Positions 10,861 through 21,228 are shown, numbered from the stretch's first letter. The stretch is 64,000 bases of DNA from Argyresthia goedartella (GCA_949825045.1 OX463836.1:14112329-14176328), one strand, 5' to 3'. The notes: generated from the sequence alone by a model not told the origin. A program made the numbers and translations.

Positions 10861-11099
10861 CCAGTGATGAAACGGGTGTCGATCGATAGAGTATTATTTC
10901 ACAAACAAATCTGTGTAATTATAAATTTCTAAAACGATATACTTTTCGAGAAATCCGACTTCAAAGGGCGACAAAAACAATTTTTTGCAGTTTGAACTCC
11001 GATTTCTCGCAAAGGATATCGGTTTAGAAATGCATAATTATACACATGAGTTTCAATAAATTACTGTATCGATCGGGCATTGGTTTCATCTCCAGAGAT
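10861..11099. mobile_element. MITE-P, imperfect foldback element
   Basis: The left arm (GATGAAACGGGTGTCGATCG, TTTCTAAAACGATATAC, GAGAAATCCGA) is matched in reverse complement by the right arm (TCGGTTTAGAAATGC, CGATCGGGCATTGGTTTCATC). The arms are about 100 bases with several mismatches. No ORF is present. Confidence 0.65.
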
Positions 11100-11141
11100 T
11101 AAATCTTGATATCTGCCAGCAGCCGCAGATATCAAGATTTA
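11100..11141. repeat. Perfect 17-bp hairpin
   Basis: Arms TAAATCTTGATATCTGC and GCAGATATCAAGATTTA surround an 8-base loop. It lies directly after MITE-P. Confidence 0.75.
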
Positions 11142-11191
11142 AAAAAAAACAGACTGCTATTCTCCATACAAAAATATTAAAACCCTTTTTA

Positions 11192-11241
11192 ATTTTAGTA
11201 TACATAAAACACTATTGAAAGTGTTTTATGAATACTAAAAT
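11192..11241. repeat. 21-bp hairpin with one mismatch
   Basis: Arms at 11192-11212 and 11221-11241 pair except at one position; the inner part is ATAAAACAC / GTGTTTTAT. The loop is 8 bases. It is too short for a typical miRNA precursor. Confidence 0.65.
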
Positions 11242-11282
11242 TGTGCCCTCCAAAAGCCAACTTTTGCAGCAGCTTTAGTAAA

Positions 11283-11632
11283 AACAAATGTTTTTTTATG
11301 GCTTGTGTTTAAAAGATTCACAAAAAATTCGAAAATTTACTACCAATAAATTCGAAATGACTGCCAGAATTAGTAAATGATCAGCAAATTGTGTTTGGAT
11401 AAATGATCACCAAACTTCTTATTATGTTTTGTGTACTTAAGTTTAAAGTTTTTTTAAGTATTTTTTTGTTGTTCTCACTTGTGTTCAACCTAACACGAAG
11501 GATAAAGGTAGCTTCGCTTCGCTCACCCCCTTACCCTTCACCTAAGCTACCGCAGTATTTAGCCCTGATATTTTCTGAAATTTTAGGTGATCATATACCC
11601 ATTTTGGGTAAGAAATAAATATTTGTTGCCTT
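11283..11632 (-). mobile_element. MITE-F2 copy
   Basis: In reverse complement it shares TTTATGGCTTGTGTTTAAA, AATGACTGCCAGAAT, AAATGATCACCAAA, TCAACCTAACACGAAGGAT and the CTTCGCTTCGCTCACCCCC hairpin block with 54213-54580. The 71-codon plus-strand frame over it is incidental. Confidence 0.7.
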
Positions 11633-11699
11633 TTTTAATAAGCTGTCAGAAAATCCCATTTTATTTTTAACAGATATCAATCTTAACTAAATTTGATTT

Positions 11700-11805
11700 G
11701 CCATGGGACATAGGAGGGAGGCCTATACAGTGGATACCCTGACAGGCTTTTGATTCTGTTGATGATGATATTGATGATGGTATGATGATGGTATGATGAT
11801 TTAAA
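11700..11805 (+). mobile_element. LINE 3' tail with GATGAT run
   Basis: GGAGGGAGGCCTATACAGTGG followed by irregular TGATGA repeats resembles the RTE-like LINE terminus also seen near 6913 and 42010. Confidence 0.45.
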
Positions 11806-11856
11806 GTAGTGGCTCTGTGAGCTCTAGACCTCGCGAGTGACACTTCCTTTTAATAA

Positions 11857-12101
11857 CCTTGGACCCTGGACAGTATTTACACACATTGATCTAGCCCCAA
11901 ACTAGGATTCCCTGTATCTTGGGTACTAGACAACGATACACATACTTATATAGATAAATATTATACTTAGATAGATAAACAACCATGACTAAGGTACAAA
12001 CATCCGTTGTCATCAAACAAATATTTGCCCACACCGGGACTCGAACCGTGAACCTTTGGCTTCGTAGGCAGGGTCACTGCCGACTCGGCCATTCGGGTCG
12101 T
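11857..12101 (-). mobile_element. SINE-1 copy inside Rep-H
   Basis: Reverse complement of the family: ACACATTGATCTAGCCCC, GGACTCGAACCGTGAACC and TCGGCCATTCGGGTCG. The B box is mutated relative to the consensus. AAC lies on both sides and could be a short target duplication. Confidence 0.9.
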
Positions 12102-12171
12102 CAACACATACAAACTTATGAATGCATGTTCGGTGACGTAAATAGAGTATGAATTTGGCCGCACCAGTAGT

Positions 12172-13105
12172 CAATAGTCAATAGTCAAAGTACTTTATTA
12201 CTGTAGATATTTACATATGCTTAGCAAACGTCATTTTTTGCCTCTTCTCTACATTGGACCACTGTGGGAGAAGAAGGGCGTAGAAACTCCCACAGATTTA
12301 TTTTTAGATCTCTTTTAAAAATAGGTTGTGCTTAACTAATACAAATATGAAAAATTTAATTGTTATGATTAATAAGCAGGAATAAATAATTACAAAATTA
12401 TTAAAAGCAAGGTCTGTGTTGAGCCAGATTAACCCCATACAGTCCTGTCATTTAAGTAATCTTGAACATTGTAATATCCCTTTTTCGACAAAGTCGCTTT
12501 AACATGCTTTTTAAATTGCTCAAATGGCAATTTCAAAATCTCCAGAGGTATCTTATTGTAGTAGAGAATGCACTGACCCTTGAAAGAATTGCTAACGCGA
12601 GTTCTAAAACGGGGCGCACATAGTCTGTGATTATTTCTTAGGTTAACATTACAGCTGTCGCTAAGTTTGGAAAATGTTGTAAGGTTCTTGCGTACATACA
12701 TTATATTTTCGAAAATAAATTGACTAGCTACTGTTAGTATGTCAATTTCTTTAAAAAGCTCTCTTAAGGAGTCTGTTCGTTTTAAATTATAAATTGCTCG
12801 AATAGCTCTTTTCTGTAAAATAAAATTAGTTTGAATATCCGCTGCTTTCCCCCACAACAAGATACCATAGGACATCACACTATGAAAGTAACTAAAATAT
12901 ACTAGCCTAGATGTAGCCACATCCGTGCTTTGTCTGATGTTCCTAACAGCGTAAGCCGCAGAACTTAATTTACCAGCCAATTTATCTATGTGGGGTCCCC
13001 ACTGCAATTTGCTATCAATGGTTATTCCAAGAAACTTCGTATCATTTACCAATTCTAACGTGCTGTTATCTAACACCAAACTGGTCTCAACTTGCCTGAC
13101 ATTTT
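12172..13105 (-). mobile_element. 5'-truncated LINE (3' UTR plus end of ORF2) inside Rep-H
   Basis: The minus strand carries the ORF2 end (12429-13079) followed by a 3' UTR ending near 12180. The same UTR, CTCTTCTCTACATTGGACC in plus-strand reading, recurs at 40566-40875. Its right-hand (5') limit falls abruptly in the middle of Rep-H. AGTA occurs on both sides of the insert and may be a target duplication. 5' truncation is the usual outcome of target-primed reverse transcription. Confidence 0.8.
12429..13079 (-). pseudogene. LINE ORF2 C-terminal region (216 aa, truncated)
   Basis: This is the region downstream of the reverse-transcriptase catalytic core in a jockey/CR1-type non-LTR element. 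It contains KFLGITIDSKLQW near residue 14, YGILLWG near residue 72, and the terminal GYYNVQDYLND before the stop. The endonuclease and the RT catalytic motifs are absent, because the copy is cut off at its 5' end at about 13105. The segments LGITIDSKL and YYNVQDYLN correspond to LGIIIDSHL and YYNIEEYLN of the better-preserved element at 15075-18775, so the two belong to related lineages. The methionine at 13079 is only the first in the open frame, not a true start. It cannot act alone. Confidence 0.8.
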
Positions 13106-13209
13106 AGTAACTTTGTAAATTACATTTTGCGGTCTTGAACCCTACCTATTGACTTTTCCCTAAATTATACAGCCTGTTAACTGTCACGGTCTCTACAAAT
13201 CTAACGACA

Positions 13210-13722
13210 ACTCATTTGTTAATAGTAGTTTATGTGACTGCTGCATAATGGAGGGCATTAAAACTCGAGAGTGGGTTTATGAAACGAGCCGAAGGCGGGA
13301 TTCATAATAATATCACTCGAGAGTTTTAATGCCTAATTATGTACAGTTACATACACTAGTTTATCTACACACATATCATAAGCTCTCTTTGATGTGTTCA
13401 GGAACCGCATGTTTGACCGGCATTGTGGTTCTGCAATTGTTTAGCTTGTTCTTTAGTACCAACTTCACGCAGGCGGGCGTCGGCGTTCGAAATTTGAATG
13501 TCAGTACCAACTTCACAGACAAACTAGGGACGGCACGCGGGTGGGCGACGGCATTCGAAATTTGAATGTCATTATATGTGGAAAAACTACACATAATGAC
13601 CATAATGTATAGTTTACCAGATACGAAACGAGTTTTTACCAAGTAGTTTAACATAATGCTGATCGTAACGTGCGGTTTTTGAACGCAGTAAAGAGGGTTT
13701 ATGATACGTGTGTAGATAAAAT
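13210..13722 (+). mobile_element. MITE-G copy inside Rep-H
   Basis: It begins TAGTAGTTTATGTGACTGC and ends CGTGTGTAGATAAA. It contains an inner palindrome around CACTCGAGAGTTTTAATGCC and ACTCGAGAGTGGG. The element interrupts Rep-H at TTTGTTAA / AAATCCGT, a junction that is intact at 57140. Other copies are at 34838-35277, 37549-37940, 45677-46107 and 51095-51470. The facing short ORFs on both strands have no protein similarity I recognise. Confidence 0.8.
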
Positions 13723-13985
13723 CCGTTAAAGGACTGTTACGTTTTTTGAAATTTTAAAACAACCACATATCCGCCATTTAGAAAAAAATAATTCAAAAAC
13801 TGAACCGTTAGAAAAATCCATTTTATTACCGAGCCTGCTCACAAAAATTCACGAGAGTCACTTGAGAAATGCCGGCTGTAGAGGATAACATCCGGACACA
13901 CATTACGAAAGCATTTTTTTCTAATCCTATAACGGAGACGCTTCTCTCGCTTCGCTCGCTCGGTCAATAACAGTATTAGGGTAGC

Positions 13986-14477
13986 CTTACCTGTTCATGA
14001 CTTTACATCTAATATTATTGCTCATATCTATTCTACATCAAAACATAACAACTGTAGTGGTTTGCCTTGAAAGGGCGGCAACGACATCTTTGCATATTAT
14101 CAAGGTTAAGGATTGAGCAAAAAAATCGTATCTAGTCGCAAAAACTCGGTGGATCTTTGGCCCAGATCAAAACAAATGTATGAGACGTGACTTAAGTTCA
14201 ATGTTGGTAAATGAAGCATTTAGGTCGCTACATTACGTAAGTACATAAACATGTACACATGTACAAAACTAGACCTACTTTTGTATTCCCATTTAAAATC
14301 TTAGACCCGCTATTTGGATGGGTAGGCAGGCCCACTTCTTCAAACGCGAGACAAAAGCTGTTCGCTCCGAATTACTTTGACAACTCCATATTGTTGTTGA
14401 ATTGTGTTTGAAGTATTGATACGTTTTATGAACTGTCAAAACGCTTATTTAAGTCCGATTGGTTTAGAATATTTAAA
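13986..14477. other. Unassigned spacer
   Basis: AT-rich sequence with no recognised gene or repeat. Confidence 0.4.
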
Positions 14478-14715
14478 GGGAAATATTAAACTGCACATCA
14501 ATAATACTGATTTCTACAGCAAATATACTGATTTCACAGCAAATATCAGGGCAAAATACTGCGGTAAAGGGGGTGAGCGAAGCGGAGCCCCCTTTATCCT
14601 TCGTATTAGGTTGAACATGTAAGAACAACAAAAACACTTAAAACATAAAAAGTATTTTTGCTGATCCTTTTTTGCTGCGAAAATCAGTATTTTTGCTGTG
14701 CGATTAAATACTAGC
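14478..14715 (+). mobile_element. MITE-F1 copy
   Basis: It starts GGGAAATATTAAACTGCAC and ends with the inverted counterpart (TATTTTTGCTGTGCGATTAA). In the centre are ATCAGGGCAAAATACTGCGG and the hairpin GTGAGCGAAGCGGAGCCCCC, then CGTATTAGGTTGAACATGT. No ORF of its own. Copies recur at 21229, 27216, 45258, 51026, 51985, 52208 and 52770. Confidence 0.8.
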
Positions 14716-14756
14716 CATATTTAAATAGGTATAAGCCCCGAAAAATGCTAATAGAG

Positions 14757-15012
14757 GTAAAACGTCAAAGCATGTGAACTGCCAAGAGCATTAATATATC
14801 TATATATATCATGATATATATCTCTTTTCAGAAGATCGGCAACGGAGATCTCAGACGGACTCACTCTTAGCCACTCCAAGGCATCACCTCCGCATATGAG
14901 CACTCCTTCAGGTTGCAGGCGGTCCGACTGTGGAACGCACTTCCTTGCACTATAAGAGAGTCTTTTCACTTTTCTCTTTCAAAAACCGGGTAAAAGAGCA
15001 CTGCCTCATAGT
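14757..15012 (+). pseudogene. LINE C-terminal fragment, frameshifted
   Basis: One plus frame reads LLATPRHHLRI and an overlapping frame reads VRLWNALPCTIRES, then FKNRVKEHCL in a third. This order (PRHH, then RLWNALP, then FK.R.K) is the C-terminal signature of a LINE ORF2, as in the minus-strand fragment at 43486-44040. At least two frameshifts separate the pieces. Confidence 0.6.
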
Positions 15013-15086
15013 TGTAGTACTTACGAAGTGAACCCTGGGAAAATGAGCAGCGACTCTACGAGAGAATAACATACATATTTCGTGAT

Positions 15087-15455
15087 GTGTTGAACATGGA
15101 CCTGGAAGGACATGTAGATGATATTAAGAGACTTGGAAAAAAAGGACCTCTTCTGATAGAATTCTTGAGCAAGAAAACTACTCAAGATATACTAAAAAGT
15201 AACTACTTATTTAAGAACACGGGACTAAACATATCCTCCTATATGGATGAAAACGCTTGGTCAAAAAGAAAAATGCTCATCACTATTCTTATAGAGGCAC
15301 GAAAAAATGGCCAAAAAGCGAACATCATTGACAACGAACTCTACATAAATGGGAAAAAACAAGTATTAGACCAAACGACCACTGCTTCAACTAATCACAA
15401 AGAAATGTTCAGTGCTACAGATTACTCGAACAAAACTTGCACCTTTCGTGAATAA
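15087..15455 (+). pseudogene. LINE ORF1 C-terminal domain fragment
   Basis: 122 residues are open. KKGPLLIEFLSKKTTQ, NISSYMDENAWSKR, LIEARKNGQKA and ELYINGKK follow the order of the C-terminal domain of L1-ORF1p-like (transposase_22-like) LINE proteins: a PLLV(E/K)FL strand, an acidic turn before helices, then an INGK end. That domain binds RNA in the retrotransposon particle. The N-terminal coiled coil and RRM are missing because of 5' truncation. The first in-frame codon is GTG at 15087 and the first ATG is 15096; neither is likely to be the original start. ORF2 follows after a gap of about 65 bases in another frame. Confidence 0.65.
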
Positions 15456-15519
15456 CCCACCAACACCCCAGCAGAGCCTACGTAATAAAGACTACAAGAA
15501 AGACTACAATATACCATAA

Positions 15520-18431
15520 AAGGAAATAAAACCCAACTTCAAGAAAATATCATATCAAAATAGACCAACTAACTTTAAAATACTATTCCAAAACTTCCAG
15601 AGCATAAATAATAAACAACATTTACTAGAGGCCCTCATAGATGAAGACTCTTCTTACCGAGCTATATGTGTATCAGAGTCATGGCTGACTGAAGCAAAAC
15701 TGGAGCTTCTCCAGATATCAGGCTACAGGATCGCCTCCCACTTCACCAGAAAAAATAGAGTCGGCGGTGGCGTGTGCATACTGCTACAGGTGATGTTGAA
15801 TACGAGGACGTCACATCTATCACCGATACCTCCATCGAATATAATCTTGAACTGTGTGCTGTAAAACTGACAAGACAAAATGTTCTACTAATATGTGCTT
15901 ATTGGAATGGAGATAACAGGGACCGATTCAACTCTCAGTTAAACATCTTGCTCAACTTATTGCAGAAGAAATATCCTAAGACTGATATAGTTATAGGAGG
16001 TGATTTTAACATTAACATTCTAGAAATTAATAATAAGCCTAATCGTTTCATACGAACCATGTCCGAACACAATTTCACTCAATATATAAATTCCCCTACA
16101 CACTTCACAAAAACAAGTAGCTCCTGCATTGACTTAGTATTCACAAACTCTAACAAATACCAAGAGTCATCTGTAAAAAACCTAGGATTTACAAATCATA
16201 TGGCTATTGAATTAATCCTTAAAATACCCCCACCTCTTTCTCCTCAAACTGATTTCTGGCACACACATAAAAGAATGTATTCAAAAAGAAACATGGATCT
16301 TTTCAAAAATTCACTCATAGATATCGACTGGGAAAAAATCCTGATCAGAGAGTCAAACGTTAACGATAATTATAATATGTTTCACTCAATCCTAACAGAT
16401 ATATTAAATAAATTCATCCCAATTCAAAAAATAAAACTTCAGTTCAAAAAGAAAAAACTATGGTTGACCACTGGTATCAAAAAATCCTGCCATAATAAGA
16501 GACTCCTAAAGTTTCATGCTCTACAATCTAACAGCGAATTACTATACCATCACTATAAAACATACGAAAAAATGCTCAAAAAAACAGTAAATACATCAAA
16601 AAAATTACAGTACATATCACAAATGAAAACATCAAACAATAAAATAAAAACTATGTGGAAGATAATTAATGAACGTACCAATAAAAACAAATTAAAATTA
16701 AAAGAAAACATTAAACTAAATATAAACGCCTTTGAACAATCAGACCCCAATATTATCTCGAAACATTTCAATAACCATTTCGCTTCGATAGGTCAAATTA
16801 AACATGCAAACGCCAAGGGACGACCAGTAATACTTCCTACTACAAACACAATGTACCTTCACTTCGTTACATATCGTGAGGTATCTAAAATCATAAGAAA
16901 TCTCAAAAACAAGAAAAGCTGTGGTTTCGATGACTTCCCCCCAATTCTATTTAAGCATTGCGCTGACCTACTTACTATACCCCTTTGCCTGTTAATCAAC
17001 CAATCCTTCGAACAAGGCGTATTCCCATCACTTTTGAAGAAAGCAGTTATCACACCAGTTCATAAGAGAAAATCTAAAACCAACACTGACAACTATCGGC
17101 CCATTGCAGTTCTTCCTACATCAGCCAAAATATTTGAAAAAGCTATCCACGATCGAATCTATTCCTTCTGTGAAAAATTCAACGTATTTCATCACTCCCA
17201 AAATGGTTTTCGGAAAAATCATTCAACTACTCTCGCCGTCTTTAAATTCACACAGGAAATTCTTAATATACTCAAAAATAAACATTACGCTGTTGGTATA
17301 CTGATCGACATGACGAAAGCTTATGATAAAGTTCAGTTTAATATACTGTTTAATAAGTTAAACGGTGTGGGCATTAGAGGCAAAGCACACGACTGGCTTA
17401 CTTCATATTTACACAATAGAGAACAATACGTCCAAATAGAATATTATAATCAGACTACAAGAGAAATCGTATACCATAAATCTGACTGCATAACTACTCA
17501 TGCCTCAATACCTCAAGGTAGCGTAATCGGATGCCTACTTTTTCTTATTTATATCAACGATCTCCCAAAAATTCTAAATGACCCTTGCATCCTATTTGCT
17601 GACGAAATATCCCTAGTTTCCTCCCACAAAAATAACGATAATATAAACGAAAAACTCACAAAATGCCTTAACACCATTACTGACTGAATGACTGACCACA
17701 ACCTCGAAATAAATCCCCAGAAAACTAAATTAATAACGTTTTATCCACATCAAAAACCGCCCCTCGATATCAACTTTAGCTATAATAATATTCCACTAAA
17801 AATAATAAAAGAGGCAAGTTTATTAGGAATTATCATAGACTCTCACTTAAATTGGAAGTCGCATGTACAGAAACTTAAAGGTAAAATATCTAAATTCTCA
17901 TATGCTTTAAGGGAAGTAAAAAAAACAACTAACACCGCCACTGCTCTTTCAGCATACTACGCACACGCACATTCCTTACTTAATTATGGCATCATACTGT
18001 GGGGAAACAGCACCGACGCTCCACAATTATTTAGACTACAGAAAAAGCTGCTGAGAATTATAGCAAACATAGAACCAACACACACATGTAAACCACATTT
18101 CAAAACATATAGCATCCTCACCCTCCCCTTTATTTACTTATTCGAAATAATAAAGCTAGTCAGAAAATACCCAGAATCATACAAGACCAGAGACACACTG
18201 AATAACTTATACTCCTTCAGACACAAACACAAAATTCTCCTCCCAAAAATTAATATGTCATTGCAATCCACTAACACATATATTAAGTCCATAACCATCT
18301 ATAACAAACTTCCAGATAGTTACAAAAATATTTCTAACGAAATAGAATTCCTAAAGAAAGTAAAAAATCATCTCCTCCAAAAAGCGTACTACAACATTGA
18401 AGAATATTTAAATGAAACACACTTTCTATAA
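15520..18431 (+). pseudogene. LINE ORF2: endonuclease plus reverse transcriptase, with one frameshift and one stop
   Basis: In its intact form this protein nicks DNA and reverse-transcribes the element RNA at the nick. The endonuclease N-terminus is read in the frame of 15520-15780: FQNFQSINNK, ICVSESWL, then RVGGGVCI. It continues one base out of frame from 15774, consistent with a 1-bp deletion near 15780. In that 637-residue frame are GGDFNIN (about residue 76), DLVFTN and TNHMAIEL (endonuclease end). The RT motifs are NYRPIAVLP, GFRKNHST, IDMTKAYDKV (Asp at residue 512), QGSVIG and FADE (residues 608-611). A TGA at 17685 replaces what family members suggest was Trp. The frame then continues 17688-18431 with LGIIIDSHL, YGIILWG and YYNIEEYLN. 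No RNase H is seen. Confidence 0.85.
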
Positions 18432-18444
18432 TCACACACAAACA

Positions 18445-18510
18445 CTCACACACATGCACTTACACACCCTCAAACACACTCATAACACACACACAGGTAC
18501 ACATACACAA
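18445..18510 (+). repeat. CA-rich tract in the LINE 3' UTR
   Basis: Irregular CACACA/ACTCACAC repeats just after the ORF2 stop. Confidence 0.6.
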
Positions 18511-18681
18511 ATGCATGTAAATCTTATAATTATAATACTTTAATGTTACGCTAATACTGTAGATAATAGTAGGTAATGATCTCATTGTTATAAAGTTAAC
18601 CATTTTATGATATTTTATTATTGTGCAAGTTAGATGTAAGATATTGCAGTGCCCTCACTGGTTTCATTGTCGGTTCTTCAA

Positions 18682-18686
<5 letters not shown>

Positions 18687-18713
<27 letters not shown>
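18687..18713. repeat. TA dinucleotide microsatellite
   Basis: About 13 uninterrupted TA units within the LINE 3' UTR. Confidence 0.85.
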
Positions 18714-18717
<4 letters not shown>

Positions 18718-18952
18718 CATATACCACCACAATGTCGCAATAAACGTTTTGAGTTTGAGTTTGAGTTTGAGTTTGTATATTATTACCATATGTATACCAG
18801 TACAGTTTATACTATTGGTACTTAATTAGTAGTTACCTGTAAAGCTAATTTATTGGTCATATTTTATAAATATTTAATTTACCTATATGTAGTTTATGAT
18901 AGATTATATATTAGATATTATGCCTTTTATGGTTAATTTTCCTATAATGGCT

Positions 18953-19052
18953 TGGTTTGCAGGAAGAAACATCTTTTTAGAGATAAGTTCGCCGTTGTAC
19001 ATAAGTTTTCCATTTATGGATCTTTCCAAATATCTGTGTGCAAAAAAGAGTT
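18953..19052 (+). mobile_element. Putative LINE 3'-UTR remnant (family Q)
   Basis: GGTTTGCAGGAAGAAACATC, GAGATAAGTTCGCCGTTGTA and a closing GTGTGCAAAAAAGAG. Related pieces are at 35322-35412, 40113-40222, 42943-43010 (reverse) and 60470-60540, some ending in AATAAAGAAAT. It resembles a LINE 3' UTR found in Lepidoptera; no coding part is attached here. Confidence 0.4.
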
Positions 19053-19074
19053 ATGAATGAATGAATTATGAAAG

Positions 19075-19357
19075 AGCTCCATGGTCTAATGGGTTTCACG
19101 CTTGCTTCTCACACAGGAGATGCAGGTTCGATTCCTGACCATGTACCAATGAGATAATCAATTTATCTTAAGTACATTATACGGACGTTCTAACGGTGAT
19201 GTAATAACATCGTGAGGAAACCTTCATTACTCCATATCTGCGGCGATGGGCTAGCCCCCTGTCACGCAAAATGGAGTATTGAATAACTGGCTCAAAGTGG
19301 GCACAATTTTGCCTCTGCCACCCCGTATGGGAAAAGGCGTGACGCTATGTTATGTTA
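19075..19357 (+). mobile_element. SINE-3, full-length copy
   Basis: The tRNA-like head GAGCTCCATGGTCTAATGGG carries an A box, and GGTTCGATTCC is the B box. The body follows: AACGGTGATGTAATAACATC, GCGATGGGCTAGCCCCCTG, AGTATTGAATAACTGGCTC and GTATGGGAAAAGGCGTGACG. The head resembles a tRNA with a TGGTCTAATGG A box and is unlike the SINE-1 head, so the family arose separately. It is not a functional tRNA gene: the acceptor stem does not pair. Confidence 0.85.
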
Positions 19358-19539
19358 GGTGAATGAATGATTAAGTATTCAGAAATAAGAGCCATGTTTT
19401 TTTAGAAAATGTATGGAACTGTCACTCCCATTAGCATTTAGCGGGCTTGTAGGTACCTACTTTGTTTGTCATACATACAGCCAGTTAAAGAAACGATCTT
19501 TAAATTTTAAAGCCCCTAAAAGGCTAATGGCGTTTCAGA

Positions 19540-19735
19540 ACCATACAATTTCGTTTTCAAACAACTTCAAAAGGGAGGAGGTTCTCAATTTGACAGGGTG
19601 TTTTTGTATGTTTGTTACGCGATTACTCCGTCAATTATAAATCGATTTTGATAATTCTTGTTTTAATTGGTAGGTCATACTTCAGAGGTAGTCCCATATA
19701 AATTTTATCAAAATCGACTAAGCGCTTTATGAAAA
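19540..19735 (+). repeat. Rep-R copy
   Basis: CAACTTCAAAAGGGAGGAGG, TTGTTACGCGATTACTCCG, AATTATAAATCGATTTTGA and TAGGTCATACTTCAGAGG match 53672-53872 in reverse complement. Non-coding. Confidence 0.65.
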
Positions 19736-20100
19736 ATCACCAAAAACAAAAAATACACACATATGACGTTTCGGTTTGTGGTTCCTTGCAGCAAAAGTTT
19801 TGATGAGGACTTGTCATGTACACAGACTTCATTTCGCATTCCGACCGGGGAGGAAGAAATAGGGCTTGAACTTGAAGTCGGCTTTTTATAGTTTTTAACT
19901 TGGTGAATTATTTGATGAAACATAATTCCATTTCTGAGCGTTCCCATTAGCGTTTTGCGGGGGTTTAAAAATTAAACATCGGTCCAGTAACTCAGTGATA
20001 ATGTCATAATATGGGAAAAGCATGTAAAGGTTAGTAGAAACGAAAACGTGAACATAATTATGACTACATATTGCAGAATGCACAAAATGCTGGTCTTATG

Positions 20101-20170
20101 AAGTGCAGCACACACACACAAACACACCCTCACAGACACACACATTCACAGACACACACACTCACACACG
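20101..20170 (+). repeat. CA-rich microsatellite
   Basis: Imperfect CACACA repeats with CTCACA and GACACA variants, running into the palindrome at 20167. The short ORF over it is low complexity. Confidence 0.7.
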
Positions 20171-20268
20171 CACACAGCGCAGCCACGTCTTTGAGTCTCA
20201 CTCAAAACGTTGAGCAACTGCTCAACGTTTTGAGTGAGACTCAAAGACGTGGCTGCGCTGTGTGCGTG
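20167..20268. repeat. Perfect 102-bp palindrome (50-bp arms, 2-base centre)
   Basis: The left arm (20167-20216) and right arm (20219-20268) are exact reverse complements with only AC between them. The centre reads AACGTTGAGCAACTGCTCAA. No mismatch was found along the arms by eye. Confidence 0.9.
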
Positions 20269-20304
20269 CGCATTCTCATTTTTTTAAATCGTAAAATGGT
20301 GTAG

Positions 20305-20366
20305 CTTTTGAATAACTGCCCAAATGTGGCCTCTGCCACCCGGTACGGTGAAAGGCGTGACGCTAT
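20305..20366 (+). mobile_element. SINE-3 3'-end fragment
   Basis: TTGAATAACTG, CCTCTGCCACCC and AAAGGCGTGACGCTAT match the 3' end of SINE-3. Confidence 0.55.
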
Positions 20367-20368
20367 CA

Positions 20369-20500
20369 ACAAGAACATAAACATTACATACAGGCACATA
20401 CATTGCTTCTGGCCCCACCCTAGGATACCCTGTGTCGTGGGAACCAGAAACAATGACGTAACATATACTTAGCCAAGTCCTGGGGTTTTATTTTTTTCTT
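20369..20500 (-). mobile_element. SINE-2 copy lacking its head
   Basis: CTTCTGGCCCCACCCTAGG, CCCTGTGTCGTGGGAACCAG and AAGTCCTGGGGTTTTATTTT are the minus-strand body of SINE-2. The tRNA-like part is missing. Confidence 0.7.
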
Positions 20501-21228
20501 TGTTATGCTCATGGCCAAGGTGCACCACAAAGAGGTTCAGGAAACACCTTCAAGATGATTCGAAGATCGATCGTCTCTAAACAAATCAACTTGTGACCTC
20601 ACTGGCAGGTTTGTGAACTATACTTATTCAACTATTCAGTATCCATTCGGAACCAGTCAGGACAAGGTTAACAGGTAATTATAGTAATTACTAAATGTTT
20701 CGGGGGACTGTTGAATCGATACCTGTACAGGTTATTTGAGTGCTAAGACTTGGAACGCGAGTCGAAACTATTCTCGGAATAACTTTGAAAACTTAACTTT
20801 TGACGGCCAAATAACTGGACGCCCGAACCGCACTCAGCGGTGAAGGCTTTCGACATTGTTGAAAACGCACGAACCTAGCTTGTTTACGTCCTGCGGAAGC
20901 GGTCACGTCCTGTAGATTTGCCCTGAGTGTGTCTTTATAGGGAGGATATCTTTTATCTCGGTGACACATTATATCTGCATCATATCTCAATCTTTTCAAT
21001 CTATGGCTTCTCATAACGCTCCAACTCCCGCTTATTTCTTACTCACAAGGCTTGTATTTGTTTACTGAGTTGATAAGTTGAAAGAAAGTTGAAAGCAGCT
21101 ACTAGATATCCGGCTTTGGACCTAATATTATAGTGATAAGGTTGCTATTCGCCTAATAGTAACATTTTATAACTGAAAGACGTCTATTTTATTTTTAGAT
21201 GATAGTGTTATTTTAAACGACTTTAAAA
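20501..21228. other. Unassigned spacer
   Basis: No recognised repeat or gene; the 73-codon minus-strand frame at 20793-21014 has no domain I recognise. Confidence 0.4.

Larger units (their letters stand above)
11812..13985 (+). repeat. Rep-H with three nested insertions
   Basis: The pieces of one Rep-H copy are, in order: 11812-11856 (GGCTCTGTGAGC, CTCGCGAGTGACACTT); 12102-12170 (ACTTATGAATGCATG to GGCCGCACCAGTA); 13106-13214 (AACTTTGTAAATTACATTTT, ACTGTCACGGTCTCTAC); and 13723-13985 (AAATCCGTTAAAGG, CCTGCTCACAAAAATTCACG, GACGCTTCTCTCG). The uninterrupted copy at 47918-48400 shows the same order. The gaps hold SINE-1, a LINE 3' end and MITE-G. Confidence 0.8.
15075..18775 (+). mobile_element. 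Long LINE copy (non-LTR retrotransposon), 5' truncated, ORF2 disrupted
   Basis: The order is ORF1 C-terminal part (15087-15455), ORF2 (15520-18431) and a 3' UTR with CA-rich and TA-repeat tracts. It ends in AATAAACGTTTTGAG followed by several TTTGAG units at about 18746-18775. A simple-repeat tail rather than poly(A) is normal for several LINE clades. No LTRs are present. The 5' limit is near 15075; no target duplication was identified. It is the longest element in the window and the only one keeping endonuclease and RT together. Confidence 0.9.

Noticed and set aside
13329..13654. Facing ORFs on both strands near 13.4 kb
   Set aside because: Both cover MITE-G, and equivalent frames in the other copies are broken.
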